A stretch of DNA of 64,000 nucleotides from Ruminococcaceae bacterium Marseille-P2935 (lineage in GTDB: Bacteria > Bacillota > Clostridia > Oscillospirales > Ruminococcaceae): contig LT629952.1 of the NCBI GenBank assembly GCA_900104565.1, forward strand, positions 744,001-808,000, read 5' to 3'. The notes below the pieces were generated by a model. That model saw only the letters and a list, made by a program, of their open reading frames with translations, ran no database searches and was not told the DNA's origin. Shown here piece after piece: positions 46,831-55,618 of this stretch. Numbering within the stretch: position 1 is the first letter of the stretch; each line of letters begins with the position of its first letter. The position numbers and the translations under genes were made by a program.

Positions 46831-48219
46831 TTGCTGAACCAAATGCTTGGAAACTTTGGAAGTGTAGACACCGAAACCGTAAATAAGGATATTCAAATTT
46901 TATGCGAAGAGTACAAGAAGTATAACTATATTGACCCATCCTACAATGAGCTATATAATGTAAAGCGTGGGCTGCGTAATGCTGACGGCACCGGTGTGCT
47001 GGCAGGCCTTACCCAAATCTGCAACGTGCATGGCTATGTGATGGATGAGGGTGAAAAGGCGCCTGTGGACGGACGTCTAACCTACCGCGGCATTGATATT
47101 CATGATTTGATCAATGGCTGCGCAGCAGAAAACCGTTTTGGCTATGAGGAAGCTGCATGGCTGTTAATGTTTGGCAGCTTACCCACCAAAGAGCAGCTGC
47201 TGCTATTCAACGAAATCATCACTGAGTACCGGGAACTGCCCGAAAACTTTGTAGATGATATGATTATTAAGGCGCCGTCGAAGGATATCATGAATAAACT
47301 GGCCCGCGCGGTTCTGGCATTATATTCTTATGATGAGGATCCGGATACCTGCACGATTGAAAATGTAATGCGCCAGTCAATCATGCTGGTGGCCAGAATG
47401 CCCAGCATTATGGTTTCTGCATACCAGGTAAAACGCCGTGCCTACGACCATAAAAGCATGTATTTCCATCAGCCCAAAAAAGAATTGTCTATTGCAGAAA
47501 ATATTCTGCGCACCATGCGTTCCGACAAGCAGTTCACCCCTGAAGAGGCCCATTTGTTGGATTTATGCATGATTTTACATGCGGAGCATGGCGGCGGCAA
47601 CAACTCTACCTTTGCCGCCCGTGTACTCACCTCGTCTGGAACCGACACCTTCGCTTGCATTTCAGCAGCAATTGGTTCGTTGAAAGGCCCCCGTCACGGC
47701 GGTGCGAACCGCAAAGTCCGGGAAATGCTGGGCTTTGTGAAAGAAGGCGTACAAAATTGGGAAGACGATGGAGAGGTGGCAGATTTTCTGCGCAAACTAC
47801 TCAATAAAGAAGCTGGCGACCGTTCCGGCCTGATTTACGGAATGGGCCACGCTGTTTACACAAAAAGTGACCCCAGAGCTTGTATTTTAAAGGAAAATGC
47901 CATCAGACTGGCTCAAGGAACCGAATGGGAAGCTGAGTTCCGTCTGCTGGAGGCCATAGAGCGGCTTACCCCGCAGGTATTGGCTGAGAAGAAAAACGAT
48001 GGTAAAGTGGTCTGTGCAAATGTAGACCTTTATTCTGGTATGGTGTATCAAATGCTTGGTATACCAGAAGAGCTGCATACGCCAATTTTCGCTGTTGCAA
48101 GAACAGCCGGCTGGTGTGCCCATCGTATGGAAGAGATGGTAACCACCGCACGGATTATGCGTCCTGCTTACAAATCCATCAGCCCTTCTCGTCCTTATAT
48201 TCCTCTGGCGGATCGGTAA
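46831..48219 (+). CDS. gltA: Citrate/2-methylcitrate synthase
   Basis: Condenses acetyl-CoA with oxaloacetate. 462 residues, longer than the common 380-residue Gram-positive form because of an N-terminal extension of about 40 residues. Catalytic landmarks are LHAEHGGGNNSTF (first His), GPRHGGANRKV, and MGHAVYTKSDPRA (second His), plus VDLYSGMVYQMLGI. The start is TTG at 46831 with AGGGGGC 8-9 bases upstream; no ATG is available nearby. No other TCA gene is close, so it probably serves glutamate synthesis. Followed 12 bp later by an unknown membrane protein gene. Confidence 0.92.
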   Translation: MLNQMLGNFGSVDTETVNKDIQILCEEYKKYNYIDPSYNELYNVKRGLRNADGTGVLAGLTQICNVHGYVMDEGEKAPVDGRLTYRGIDIHDLINGCAAENRFGYEEAAWLLMFGSLPTKEQLLLFNEIITEYRELPENFVDDMIIKAPSKDIMNKLARAVLALYSYDEDPDTCTIENVMRQSIMLVARMPSIMVSAYQVKRRAYDHKSMYFHQPKKELSIAENILRTMRSDKQFTPEEAHLLDLCMILHAEHGGGNNSTFAARVLTSSGTDTFACISAAIGSLKGPRHGGANRKVREMLGFVKEGVQNWEDDGEVADFLRKLLNKEAGDRSGLIYGMGHAVYTKSDPRACILKENAIRLAQGTEWEAEFRLLEAIERLTPQVLAEKKNDGKVVCANVDLYSGMVYQMLGIPEELHTPIFAVARTAGWCAHRMEEMVTTARIMRPAYKSISPSRPYIPLADR

Positions 48220-48231
48220 CAGGAGGCATTT

Positions 48232-49065
48232 ATGAAGGCAAAAGCAGTCTATCTATCTCTGGCAGTATTCGCATTTATTTCCGTAATCTCCCGACTGGTG
48301 CTAAACCTATGGTATATTGACAGCCGGGGGTTTTACCAGGGCGGAACTGCCTGGGTAGCGGTGCAATGGATCGCTATAATTTTGACGGTATCCATCAGCA
48401 CTCTGCTTTTGCCACGTTTGAATAAACCGTGTCCTGAAGAAGCTTCGTTTCCCTGCCATTTTTCCGGTATCGTGTTAGTACTTGCCGGTTTATGTGGGTT
48501 GATTCCAAACTTTTTGTTAATTGCGAATGAAATAAAATTTTTGGTAAGTGGTTATTCCCTTTCCTGGGATTCACTTGCTCCAGCCCTGCTTTTGGCCGTA
48601 ACATGTTTGGTTTTTCTATATATTGGGTTTTATTTTGCAATCGCTAAAAAGCAGCGGCAGATCAGCCCCTTGCTTACCCTGATTCCAGTTTTGTGGCAGT
48701 TCACATTACTGTTCCATGTATTTTCTGTTTCTCATGCGATTGCTGGAATTTCCGAGCAAAAATTCCAGCTGCTGGCAGCAGCCTCCGGAGTCATCTTCTG
48801 GTTTGCACACTCCAGAGTAAACAGCAATGTTGACGCACCAAAAGGCCGGCAGCTTGTATTGGCGTCAGGTGGGTGTTATCTGGTTTTTCAGGCCTGTACC
48901 CTCATTCCAACACTGTTGGGCATACGCCGGTACCTGGATGCTTCCCGGCTAATGTACCTAATGGACGAGTTGTTGTTTCTGTTGCTGTTATGGGTTTATA
49001 GCCTGCTATTTTTCTTATCTATATTAAAAAGTTCATTGCAATGGAATACACAGCACCCTGAATAA
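48232..49065 (+). CDS. Multi-pass membrane protein, unknown
   Basis: 277 residues with seven or eight predicted helices spread over the whole length and short loops. I do not recognise the family. GGAGG lies 6 bases before the ATG, and the gene begins 12 bp after citrate synthase and ends at a strong terminator, so it is translated from the same message. A role in citrate or dicarboxylate handling would fit the position but has no sequence support. Confidence 0.65.
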   Translation: MKAKAVYLSLAVFAFISVISRLVLNLWYIDSRGFYQGGTAWVAVQWIAIILTVSISTLLLPRLNKPCPEEASFPCHFSGIVLVLAGLCGLIPNFLLIANEIKFLVSGYSLSWDSLAPALLLAVTCLVFLYIGFYFAIAKKQRQISPLLTLIPVLWQFTLLFHVFSVSHAIAGISEQKFQLLAAASGVIFWFAHSRVNSNVDAPKGRQLVLASGGCYLVFQACTLIPTLLGIRRYLDASRLMYLMDELLFLLLLWVYSLLFFLSILKSSLQWNTQHPE

Positions 49066-49088
49066 AACCCTAAAATATTTTTTGGAAT

Positions 49089-49139
49089 AAACACACCTGG
49101 CATTCAATTCAACAGATTGAATGCCAGGTGTGTTTTTAT
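49089..49139 (+). terminator. Terminator of the citrate synthase operon
   Basis: 20-bp perfect stem (AAACACACCTGGCATTCAAT and complement) with a 7-base loop and T run, an unusually long perfect terminator. Confidence 0.9.
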
Positions 49140-49469
49140 TGATTTGATAAATTGCAGGTGTTGAAAAATAACACTTTTATCTCAGGTTCAGGCGGCTAGG
49201 CGCGACTTGTCCTCCAAGCCGCCTGTATGCTCACTGGGCAGTATTTATTCTTTGTCCCGATAAAAAGCCTTCACAAACCGAGGCCAAATACGCTATTCAT
49301 TACAGCTAAATGATTGAAGTGTACCAATTACAAAATTCAAGCTATCTTCATCGCAAACTTTATTATTGTTGTATAGAAACATGAAAACAGGGGAATACGC
49401 TCTGAACAACTGGCATTTGACCTGTAATCTATTTCGTGTTACCCTAAAAAGCAGATTGGAGACGAAAAG
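49140..49469. other. Gap before the Nudix gene
   Basis: 330 bp, no gene. Contains a 9-bp GC-rich hairpin (CAGGCGGCT/AGCCGCCTG) at 49189-49225 without a T run. Purpose unknown. Confidence 0.35.
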
Positions 49470-49967
49470 ATGGAAATATGGGATTTATATAATGAAAAAG
49501 GTGAGCCGACCGGCAAAACAATTCAGCGAGGTATTACAATACCGCAAGGGCTTTTTCACCGGGCCGTTGAGATTTGGATCATGAACAGCAAAAAAGAAGT
49601 TCTCATTCAGCAGCGTGCCTGGAATAAGAAGACGCTGCCCGGATATTGGGGGCTTACTACAGGGTGTGTGCTTGTGGGGGAAAGCAGTTTGCAGGCTTGT
49701 TTCAGGGAAGCACAGGAAGAGCTCGGACTGATTATAGAGCCTCACGAAATTGCGCTGCTTTGCTCTATGGTTCACCCTCCTATTCTGTGGGACCTGTATT
49801 TAATCCGCAAAGATTTTAAATTAGAGTCACTGGTGTTGCAAACTGAAGAAGTTCAGGACGTATGCTGGGTAACAACCAAGACCCTGCGGAAGATGGCATT
49901 GTCCGGTCAGGTATACCATTATCCAGAGCTTTTAGATGTCATTTCATTTTTGGAAAGCCATTTATAA
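49470..49967 (+). CDS. Nudix hydrolase
   Basis: 165 residues. The Nudix box is complete: G-x5-E-x7-REAQEELGL, starting at about residue 65, so it should cleave a nucleoside diphosphate linked to another group. The N-terminal MEIWDLYNEKGEPTGK and LFHRAVEIWI segments place it with the isopentenyl-isomerase-like/YfcD-type Nudix group. GGAGA lies 8 bases before the ATG; no promoter was found. Substrate unknown. Stand-alone gene. Confidence 0.85.
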   Translation: MEIWDLYNEKGEPTGKTIQRGITIPQGLFHRAVEIWIMNSKKEVLIQQRAWNKKTLPGYWGLTTGCVLVGESSLQACFREAQEELGLIIEPHEIALLCSMVHPPILWDLYLIRKDFKLESLVLQTEEVQDVCWVTTKTLRKMALSGQVYHYPELLDVISFLESHL

Positions 49968-50199
49968 ATACGTGTAAGGGTTTTAAAATTAGAGCGGTTA
50001 TTTTTCCTATTACACCGTATGCGTGCAAATGCCCCTGGCGCTGTTTTTTATTTTATATGCTCTGCCCTTCTGGTACCGGGCGGTTGATTACCGTGGAGGC
50101 CAGGAAAGCACTGAGACGGGCCGCAGAGACCGGCTTTGGGGATTCCCCGCCGCTTGGCGGCTCTAAACCCGAGACAGCGAACTACTGAACATAACAGTA
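49968..50199. other. GC-rich block between Nudix and birA genes
   Basis: The part at about 50070-50170 is clearly richer in G+C than its surroundings, with GGGCCGCAGAGACCGGC and CCGCCGCTTGGCGG stretches that can fold. I could not match it to a known RNA or protein. A frame across it (to 50188) is in a different phase from the Nudix gene and lacks a ribosome site. Confidence 0.3.
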
Positions 50200-50233
50200 A
50201 AAAAAGAGGAACGGCATGCCGTCCCTCTTTTTT
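50200..50233 (-). terminator. birA terminator
   Basis: Arms AAAAAAGAGGaACGGCA and TGCCGTcCCTCTTTTTT with one mismatch; it overlaps the birA stop codon, as seen for rsuA. Confidence 0.8.
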
Positions 50234-51206
50234 AATATAACCCTTTTATCTGAATCTCACCAGAAGCCAGCTGTTCTCTGCGTCCATCCGGAAATTCTAA
50301 AACAAGCTGCCCTTCCGAACCAATGTCCACTGCCGTTGCTTCTAAATTACGTCCAGTTAATCTAACGGGCCTCCCAATTACCGCAGACCGCGACCGGTAT
50401 TCCTTCAAATATTCCCGCTCCTTTAAAGCAGAACAAATCTGCAGGGCTTGACAGATCACTTCTGCTGCAAGCCTGTTGCGGCCTACTCCTTCGGCCTCTT
50501 TTCCAAACAGGGCACCGGCTTTTTCGGTTAGTGTTTGTGGATATCCGCCAGGCGGAACGGTATAATTGATTCCAATTCCAAGCACTGCATATTCCAACTG
50601 TCCGCTTTCCAGGTCTGCAGCAGCCTCGGTAAGAATACCGCAGATTTTTTTACCTTCCAATAAAATATCGTTCACCCACTTAATTTGGGCACGGCGTGTT
50701 GTTACCTTTTCGATGGCGCGGCAAACTGCAATCGCAGCCGCTGTAGTCAAAAGCCCTGCTTCTCCAGCTGTTAGCTCAGGCCTTAAAATAAAGCTCATAT
50801 AAATACCGCAGTGGGGCGGAGAATAGAAGCTGCGGCCCATTCGTCCTCTTCCTGCAGTTTGTTCTCCTGCCAGAAAAACCGTACCATGGGCAGCACCCTC
50901 TAGAGCGGCCTTTTTAGCCGCCTGATTGGTCGAGTCCAGCCTGTCATAAACAAGGATAGAAATTTCTTTCAGTGAAGTTGGCAAATACAATTTTATTCCT
51001 TCTGCAGACAGAATATCGGTATTCGCATCCAGGCAATATCCTCTATTGGTTGCCGCCTCTATCTGGTAGCCTTCCTTTTTCAGCTCCTGAATTGCTTTCC
51101 AAATAGCTGCACGGGTCACGTTTAATCGGGCCGCCAACTCCTCGCCAGATATGCTCATTCCCTTTTTGCGCTCCAGCTCTTCTAAAACCTTTTGCCTGGT
51201 TGACAT
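50232..51206 (-). CDS. birA: Biotin-protein ligase / biotin operon repressor
   Basis: Attaches biotin to carboxylases and, with its DNA-binding domain, represses biotin genes. 324 residues: N-terminal winged helix (residues 1-60, SGEELAARLNVTRAAIWKAI), central ligase domain with GRGRMGRSFYSPP (biotin loop) and KWVNDILLEGKKICGIL with the catalytic Lys, and a C-terminal SH3-like domain. GGAAGGTG lies just upstream of the ATG. No biotin genes in view. The two-domain form suggests it is a true regulator. Confidence 0.94.
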   Translation of the reverse strand: MSTRQKVLEELERKKGMSISGEELAARLNVTRAAIWKAIQELKKEGYQIEAATNRGYCLDANTDILSAEGIKLYLPTSLKEISILVYDRLDSTNQAAKKAALEGAAHGTVFLAGEQTAGRGRMGRSFYSPPHCGIYMSFILRPELTAGEAGLLTTAAAIAVCRAIEKVTTRRAQIKWVNDILLEGKKICGILTEAAADLESGQLEYAVLGIGINYTVPPGGYPQTLTEKAGALFGKEAEGVGRNRLAAEVICQALQICSALKEREYLKEYRSRSAVIGRPVRLTGRNLEATAVDIGSEGQLVLEFPDGRREQLASGEIQIKGLY

Positions 51207-51485
51207 TTCTTCACCTTCCCTTTGGAAACATTATATTTTTCTTTTAAATACTTGTCAAATTAAGAATAATCAAACCCTGTAAAAGGAACACTATTTTTGC
51301 TTCAATACAGGCTTGTATGCCATAAACACCAGCTGCATTCTTAAATACGCTATTATTTAATACCCTGCAACCTTTTTGTCATCAAAAGGTTTATACCATC
51401 AAAGGAGAAAAATTCCTTTAGTATGCGCAGTTGGCAGGGCAGGCCGGTTTTTGCCTGCCAATAAAAGCAAAAGAAAATGACAACA
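51207..51485. other. Gap between birA and the repeat lipoprotein terminator
   Basis: AT-rich, contains the birA promoter region; no gene or structure recognised. Confidence 0.3.
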
Positions 51486-51513
51486 AAAAACCGGAGCTAT
51501 TCGCTCCGGTTTT
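51486..51513 (-). terminator. Terminator of the SKEADA lipoprotein gene
   Basis: CCGGAGC/GCTCCGG core extended by A and T runs; 5-base loop. It lies 34 bases after the stop. Confidence 0.85.
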
Positions 51514-51546
51514 CTATTCTTTTCTTACCAAGAATGTCCTCAGCAA

Positions 51547-51864
51547 TTACTGGGGAGCAGACTCACTCGCATCAGCTTTGGAAGCATCAGCCTCTTTGGA
51601 AGCATCAGCCTCTTTGGAAGCATCAGCCTCTTTGGAAGCGTCAGCTTCTTTGGAAGCGTCAGCTTCTTTGGAAGTATCAGCCTCTTTGGAAGACTCGTCA
51701 GCCAAAGAGCTTTCAGGTGCAGATTCAGATTGGCTTACAGTGCTGCTCTCAGATGCAATGGAAGAGCTCTCAGTGGGCTTATCTCCACCACAGGCAGTCA
51801 TAGAAGCTGCAATTGCAACCGCTACAGTAAGCACTAATAAAGATTTTTTGTTAAGTTTCATCAT
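51547..51864 (-). CDS. Small lipoprotein with SKEADA hexapeptide repeats
   Basis: 105 residues. Signal peptide with lipobox MTAC (Cys at about residue 25), then a Ser/Glu-rich region and seven tandem hexapeptides (SKEADT, five SKEADA, SKADA). There is no folded domain; it is a low-complexity, charged, probably extended protein on the outer face of the membrane. GAAGGAA lies upstream of a double ATG. It forms its own transcript with a terminator. Function unknown; the repeat number is likely to vary between strains. Confidence 0.8.
   Translation of the reverse strand: MMKLNKKSLLVLTVAVAIAASMTACGGDKPTESSSIASESSTVSQSESAPESSLADESSKEADTSKEADASKEADASKEADASKEADASKEADASKADASESAPQ
51569..51693. repeat. 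18-bp tandem repeat (minisatellite) in lipoprotein gene
   Basis: About seven 18-bp units of the type TCAGCCTCTTTGGAAGCA, in frame with the gene. Four are identical or nearly so (third-position changes A/G and C/T elsewhere), the sign of recent slippage or unequal exchange. Confidence 0.9.
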
Positions 51865-52254
51865 GAAAAGTTCCTTCTCTCTTTTAGGCCCAAAGGCCAG
51901 GTTAATTCATATCACTGTGACATGAATTGGGATTTTCAACCCTTGATGTATCTTACCGTAGGATTGTTTCCATATTATGAACATATTGTGCGATTTTAGT
52001 TAATATGCATTAATATAAGCTTAACCATTTGCTTATATTGCCATAATAAGTACACAATGATAACAAATTTCTACCGATTCAAACAAAATTTGATATTTTT
52101 TAAAATTGCAAGCCTATGCAGGCAAAGTTGCAAATAAATCCAAATTAAGGTAAAATAAAATAGTAAGGTAAGGCAATATGAAGTTTTTAGTGCCAAAAAA
52201 CAGTAAAAAGTGCATGCCTACACGAAAAATATGATAGAAGAGGAGGAATGAGAT
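51865..52254 (+). other. AT-rich region upstream of the OpuC operon
   Basis: Very AT-rich, with no gene; carries the predicted promoter of the transporter operon. A purine-rich run of TATTATGA/AAGCTTAA words gives no clear operator. Confidence 0.35.
52129..52157 (+). promoter_or_regulatory. Predicted opuC promoter
   Basis: TTGCAA, 17-bp spacer, TAAAAT, about 98 bases before the start codon. Confidence 0.55.
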
Positions 52255-53388
52255 TTGATTCGATTTGAGAATGTCTCAAAGGTGTACAAGCATAACGCCG
52301 TAATCGAAAATATGAATCTGGACATTGGCAAAGGCGAATTGGTGGTTTTGATTGGACCCAGCGGGTGCGGCAAAACTACTACTTTAAAGATGATTAACCG
52401 CCTTGTTAAACCCACTTCGGGGAAAATTTATATCGATGGCACCGATACCGAAGAACGCGATATTATTGAATTGCGCAGAACTATGGGTTATGTCATCCAG
52501 CAGACCGGACTGTTCCCTCACATGACGGTAAAGGAAAACATCGAGATTATTCCGCGTCTGGAAAAGCGGGATCACCAAAAAATTGAGGCCAGAACCATTG
52601 AACTGATGAAGATGATCGGTTTAAACCCTGACGAGTTTTTATACCGTTATCCCACTCAGCTTAGCGGCGGTCAGCTGCAAAGAATTGGCGTTGCACGCGC
52701 TTTTGCTACCGACCCAGAGATCATCCTGATGGATGAGCCTTTCTCTGCCCTGGACCCAATCAGCCGTTCCCAGCTTCAAATTGAGCTGGTAGGGCTGCAA
52801 GCCCAACTAAAAAAGACGATCGTATTCGTTACCCACGATATGGATGAGGCAATCAAAATTGCAGATAAAATCTGTATCCTCCATAAGGGGCAGATCGTGC
52901 AGTACGATACGCCGGAAAATATTCTGAAGAACCCGGCCAACGAATACGTGTCTGATTTTGTGGGGAAAAACCGTATTTGGAGCACTCCGGAACTAATTAA
53001 GGCACGTGATATCATGATTACCAGCCCCATCAAGAGCACGGATGGTATCTCACTGCTGAAGTGTATTGAATTGATGCGTTTTAATAAGGTTGACAGCGTT
53101 CTTGTAGTCGATGATGAAAACCGGATGATCGGTATTGTCACCGCCCGAATGATTCAGTTGGAAAAAGACCGTACAAAATCCATCTCTGAGATTATGCGTA
53201 CCGAATTCCTTTCCGCAGGGCCTGAGGATTCTATTGTAGATTTGTTAAAAACGGTACAGGAAAAGAAGATTTCTTATATTCCTGTTTTAGACGAAAACAA
53301 AGTACTTCTTGGTTTAATCACCACTACCAGCCTGGTTACTACCTTAAGCCAACAGTTTATCGGTTTGGATGAGGAGGGTGAATCATGA
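52255..53388 (+). CDS. opuCA: Osmolyte (quaternary amine) ABC transporter ATPase with CBS domains
   Basis: Drives uptake of glycine betaine, carnitine or choline. 377 residues. Walker A GPSGCGKTT near residue 34, signature LSGGQLQR, Walker B IILMDEPFSALDP, then two CBS domains in the C-terminal 120 residues (IRSELMRFNKVDSVLVV-like and SYIPVLDENKVLLGLITT), which in OpuA sense ionic strength. The start is TTG at 52255 with GAGGAGG 8 bases upstream; a nearer ATG is out of frame. Overlaps the next gene by 4 bases. Confidence 0.92.
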   Translation: MIRFENVSKVYKHNAVIENMNLDIGKGELVVLIGPSGCGKTTTLKMINRLVKPTSGKIYIDGTDTEERDIIELRRTMGYVIQQTGLFPHMTVKENIEIIPRLEKRDHQKIEARTIELMKMIGLNPDEFLYRYPTQLSGGQLQRIGVARAFATDPEIILMDEPFSALDPISRSQLQIELVGLQAQLKKTIVFVTHDMDEAIKIADKICILHKGQIVQYDTPENILKNPANEYVSDFVGKNRIWSTPELIKARDIMITSPIKSTDGISLLKCIELMRFNKVDSVLVVDDENRMIGIVTARMIQLEKDRTKSISEIMRTEFLSAGPEDSIVDLLKTVQEKKISYIPVLDENKVLLGLITTTSLVTTLSQQFIGLDEEGES

Positions 53389-54965
53389 ATTTTTTCGAGT
53401 ATTTTTGGAGTATCCGCAACCAGGTATTGGATTTATTCGTACGGCATATTCAGCTCACTTTAATTGCTGTTTGCATTGCTGTGTTAATCGGTGTGCCTAT
53501 TGGAATACTGATCAGTCGGGTAAAGGCTTTAAATAAACCTATCATTGGCACAGTTAATGTCATTCAGGCAATTCCCAGCCTCGCATTATTGGGTTTTTTA
53601 ATTCCTTTCCTTGGAATCGGAACTCCTCCTGCTATTTTTGCAGTAGTGGTCTATTCCCTGCTGCCCATCATTAAAAATACCTATACCGGGTTAAATAATA
53701 TTAACTCCGAAACGTTAGAGGCTGCACGAGGCATTGGCATGACCAAAATGCAGGTGCTGACCAAGGTGCAGATTCCTCTGGCACTACCTGTTATTATGGC
53801 AGGTATTCGTATCTCTGCCGTTACGGCTGTTGGTCTAGTTACTATCGCTGCGTTTATTGGTGCCGGCGGCCTGGGGTACCTGGTGTTCTCCGGTATTCAA
53901 ACAAGCAACAGCATGCTGATCCTTTCTGGTGCTATTCCGGCCTGTATTCTGGCTTTGCTGATGGATTTTGTAGTAGGCAAGCTGGAAAAAGTTGTAACCC
54001 CCATTAGCCTGACAAAACTTGATGTTAACATGACTAGGGAAAAGGTGGTACAGCTGAAACGCAAACGCCGCGTAACCCTTTCCGTCATTGCAGTTATTTT
54101 AGTAATTGTAATTTTGGCAGTTGGTCTTTCTGGCATTAGTTTTGGCGAAAAAACGATTCGAATTGGTTCGAAAAACTTTACCGAGCAGCTTATTCTTGGA
54201 AACCTTTATGCGGACCTAATTGAAGATCAGACTGACATAAAGGTGGAACGCAAGCTTAACCTGGGCAGCTCAAGTATTTGCTTTGAAGCATTGAAAAACC
54301 AGGAAATTGATCTGTATATTGAATATACCGGAACCGCTTACGGAAGTCTGCTGCAGCAACCTTTTTCTACGGATACAGAAGTGATTTACAACACCGTTCG
54401 GGAAAAGATGCGCAGTGACCATAAGATTGAGGTGCTGGACCAGATTGGTTTTAACAACGCTTATGTTTTGGCTGTACGCCAGGATACTGCGGCAAAATAC
54501 AAACTAAATAATATCAGCGATATTGCAAAGGTAAGCAATCAGCTGATATTCTCCCCCACAATCGAATTTAACAACCGCGAAGATGGCGTAATTGCTATGG
54601 ACGAAAAATACGGCACCCATTTTAAAGATGTGGTTCCTATTGACGGCGGACTGCGGTATACCGCCATTGCGGAGAAGAAGAGTGATGTCATCACCGCCTT
54701 CTCAACAGATGGAATGCTAAAAACCTATGATCTTGTGGTGCTGGAAGATGACCAGAATGCATTTTTATCTTATTATGCAATTCCTATGTTCCACGAAGAT
54801 ACTTTGGTAAAATACCCTGAACTGCGAAATATTGTATCGCAGCTGAATGGCGTACTCACCGATGATGTGATGCGCGAACTAAACTACAAGGTAGATGAGG
54901 AGGGGCTTCCTCCCGAACAGGTTGCCCATGATTTTTTGGTAAATCAGGGACTCATTGAGCGATAG
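53385..54965 (+). CDS. Osmolyte ABC permease fused to substrate-binding protein
   Basis: 526 residues that combine an OpuCB-type permease (residues 1-215, five or six helices, EAARGIGMTKMQVLTKVQIP is the ATPase-contact loop) with an OpuCC-type binding domain (about 250-526, starting TIRIGSKNFTEQLILGNL, with the aromatic-box Tyr residues). In Listeria opuC the parts are separate genes; the fused form is common in clostridia and lactobacilli. The start ATG overlaps the opuCA stop, ATGA. Terminator follows. Substrate among betaine, carnitine and choline is not readable. Confidence 0.9.
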   Translation: MNFFEYFWSIRNQVLDLFVRHIQLTLIAVCIAVLIGVPIGILISRVKALNKPIIGTVNVIQAIPSLALLGFLIPFLGIGTPPAIFAVVVYSLLPIIKNTYTGLNNINSETLEAARGIGMTKMQVLTKVQIPLALPVIMAGIRISAVTAVGLVTIAAFIGAGGLGYLVFSGIQTSNSMLILSGAIPACILALLMDFVVGKLEKVVTPISLTKLDVNMTREKVVQLKRKRRVTLSVIAVILVIVILAVGLSGISFGEKTIRIGSKNFTEQLILGNLYADLIEDQTDIKVERKLNLGSSSICFEALKNQEIDLYIEYTGTAYGSLLQQPFSTDTEVIYNTVREKMRSDHKIEVLDQIGFNNAYVLAVRQDTAAKYKLNNISDIAKVSNQLIFSPTIEFNNREDGVIAMDEKYGTHFKDVVPIDGGLRYTAIAEKKSDVITAFSTDGMLKTYDLVVLEDDQNAFLSYYAIPMFHEDTLVKYPELRNIVSQLNGVLTDDVMRELNYKVDEEGLPPEQVAHDFLVNQGLIER

Positions 54966-54977
54966 TTCTGAATTTCA

Positions 54978-55012
54978 AAAACGCATCCCATTTTTTTGGG
55001 ATGCGTTTTCTT
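54978..55012 (+). terminator. OpuC operon terminator
   Basis: AAAACGCATCCCA and complement around a T-rich 6-base loop, then TTTTC; directly after the stop codon. Confidence 0.88.
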
Positions 55013-55126
55013 CGTCAAAAGAACACTTTTTTCGACAATGCATATACTATAGCAGGTGGCAAATTACACCCAACATTTTCAAGGCATACAGCACGCATGT
55101 ATCGTTTCTACCTCTCAAGCCATAAA
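55013..55126 (+). other. Possible small RNA between two terminators
   Basis: A 115-base stretch lies between the opuC terminator and a second strong terminator. It has a TATACT box near 55032 but no convincing -35 and no ORF with a ribosome site. Either the two terminators act in series, or a short RNA starts here. Confidence 0.25.
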
Positions 55127-55127
55127 A

Positions 55128-55162
55128 GAAACCCGGGGCTGCTCTCTCCCCGGGTTCTTTTT
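55128..55162 (+). terminator. Second terminator after the OpuC operon
   Basis: ACCCGGGG/CCCCGGGT core with a 9-base loop, extended by AGAA/TTCT pairs and followed by TTTTTATTTTTT. Confidence 0.8.
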
Positions 55163-55538
55163 ATTTTTTCTGTTGAACATTGCTTTATTATATTTTTAGC
55201 TGCATATGATGCGGTACAAATTAAAAACTGCCTGCTGCAGTTAAAAGTTTTCGCAAAAAACAGTGCTTTGACCTCCTCATTGGGTTACATCTCACACAGA
55301 AGTACGCAGCGCAGCCGTATTTAAGGGGTGAGTAAACAAAGCTGATACGCTGGCAGTACTAGCCCTCCTGCCATGGGGAACGCATCTAGAGGCTCTGTTC
55401 CTTGGCACATTCAAAGGAGTTGCAATTGTTTTTTAGCAATTCAGCAGTAAGGTACATCAGCCTTTATTTTAACAGTATATTCCCCAAAAATGAGTTTGCT
55501 TTTTAAAAAAATTGCAAAATTTAAAACAATAGTTGTAA
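55163..55538. other. Gap upstream of the amino-acid permease gene
   Basis: Mixed composition, no gene. A leader-like block at about 55330-55440 contains GCTGATACGCTGGCAG and a TTGCAATTG/CAATT inverted repeat but fits no riboswitch I know. Confidence 0.3.
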
Positions 55539-55566
55539 TTTGCAGTAAAAAACGCTATTCTATACT
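55539..55566 (+). promoter_or_regulatory. Predicted amino-acid permease promoter
   Basis: TTTGCA, 16-bp spacer, TATACT, about 45 bases before the ribosome site. Confidence 0.5.
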
Positions 55567-55574
55567 TACCAACT

Positions 55575-55591
55575 TGCAACATTACGTTGCA
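55575..55591 (+). promoter_or_regulatory. Operator-like inverted repeat TGCAAC-N5-GTTGCA
   Basis: A perfect 6-5-6 palindrome placed 9 bases after the -10 box, in the leader of the permease gene, where a dimeric repressor could act. Confidence 0.4.
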
Positions 55592-55618
55592 TGGATATGA
55601 GAGAGGGGAATAATTTTA

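Noticed and set aside
51549-51700. Plus-strand frame with Trp-Lys-His repeats
   Set aside because: Antisense reading of the SKEADA minisatellite.
55330-55440. Amino-acid riboswitch ahead of the permease
   Set aside because: No match to lysine, glycine, SAM or T-box core words.
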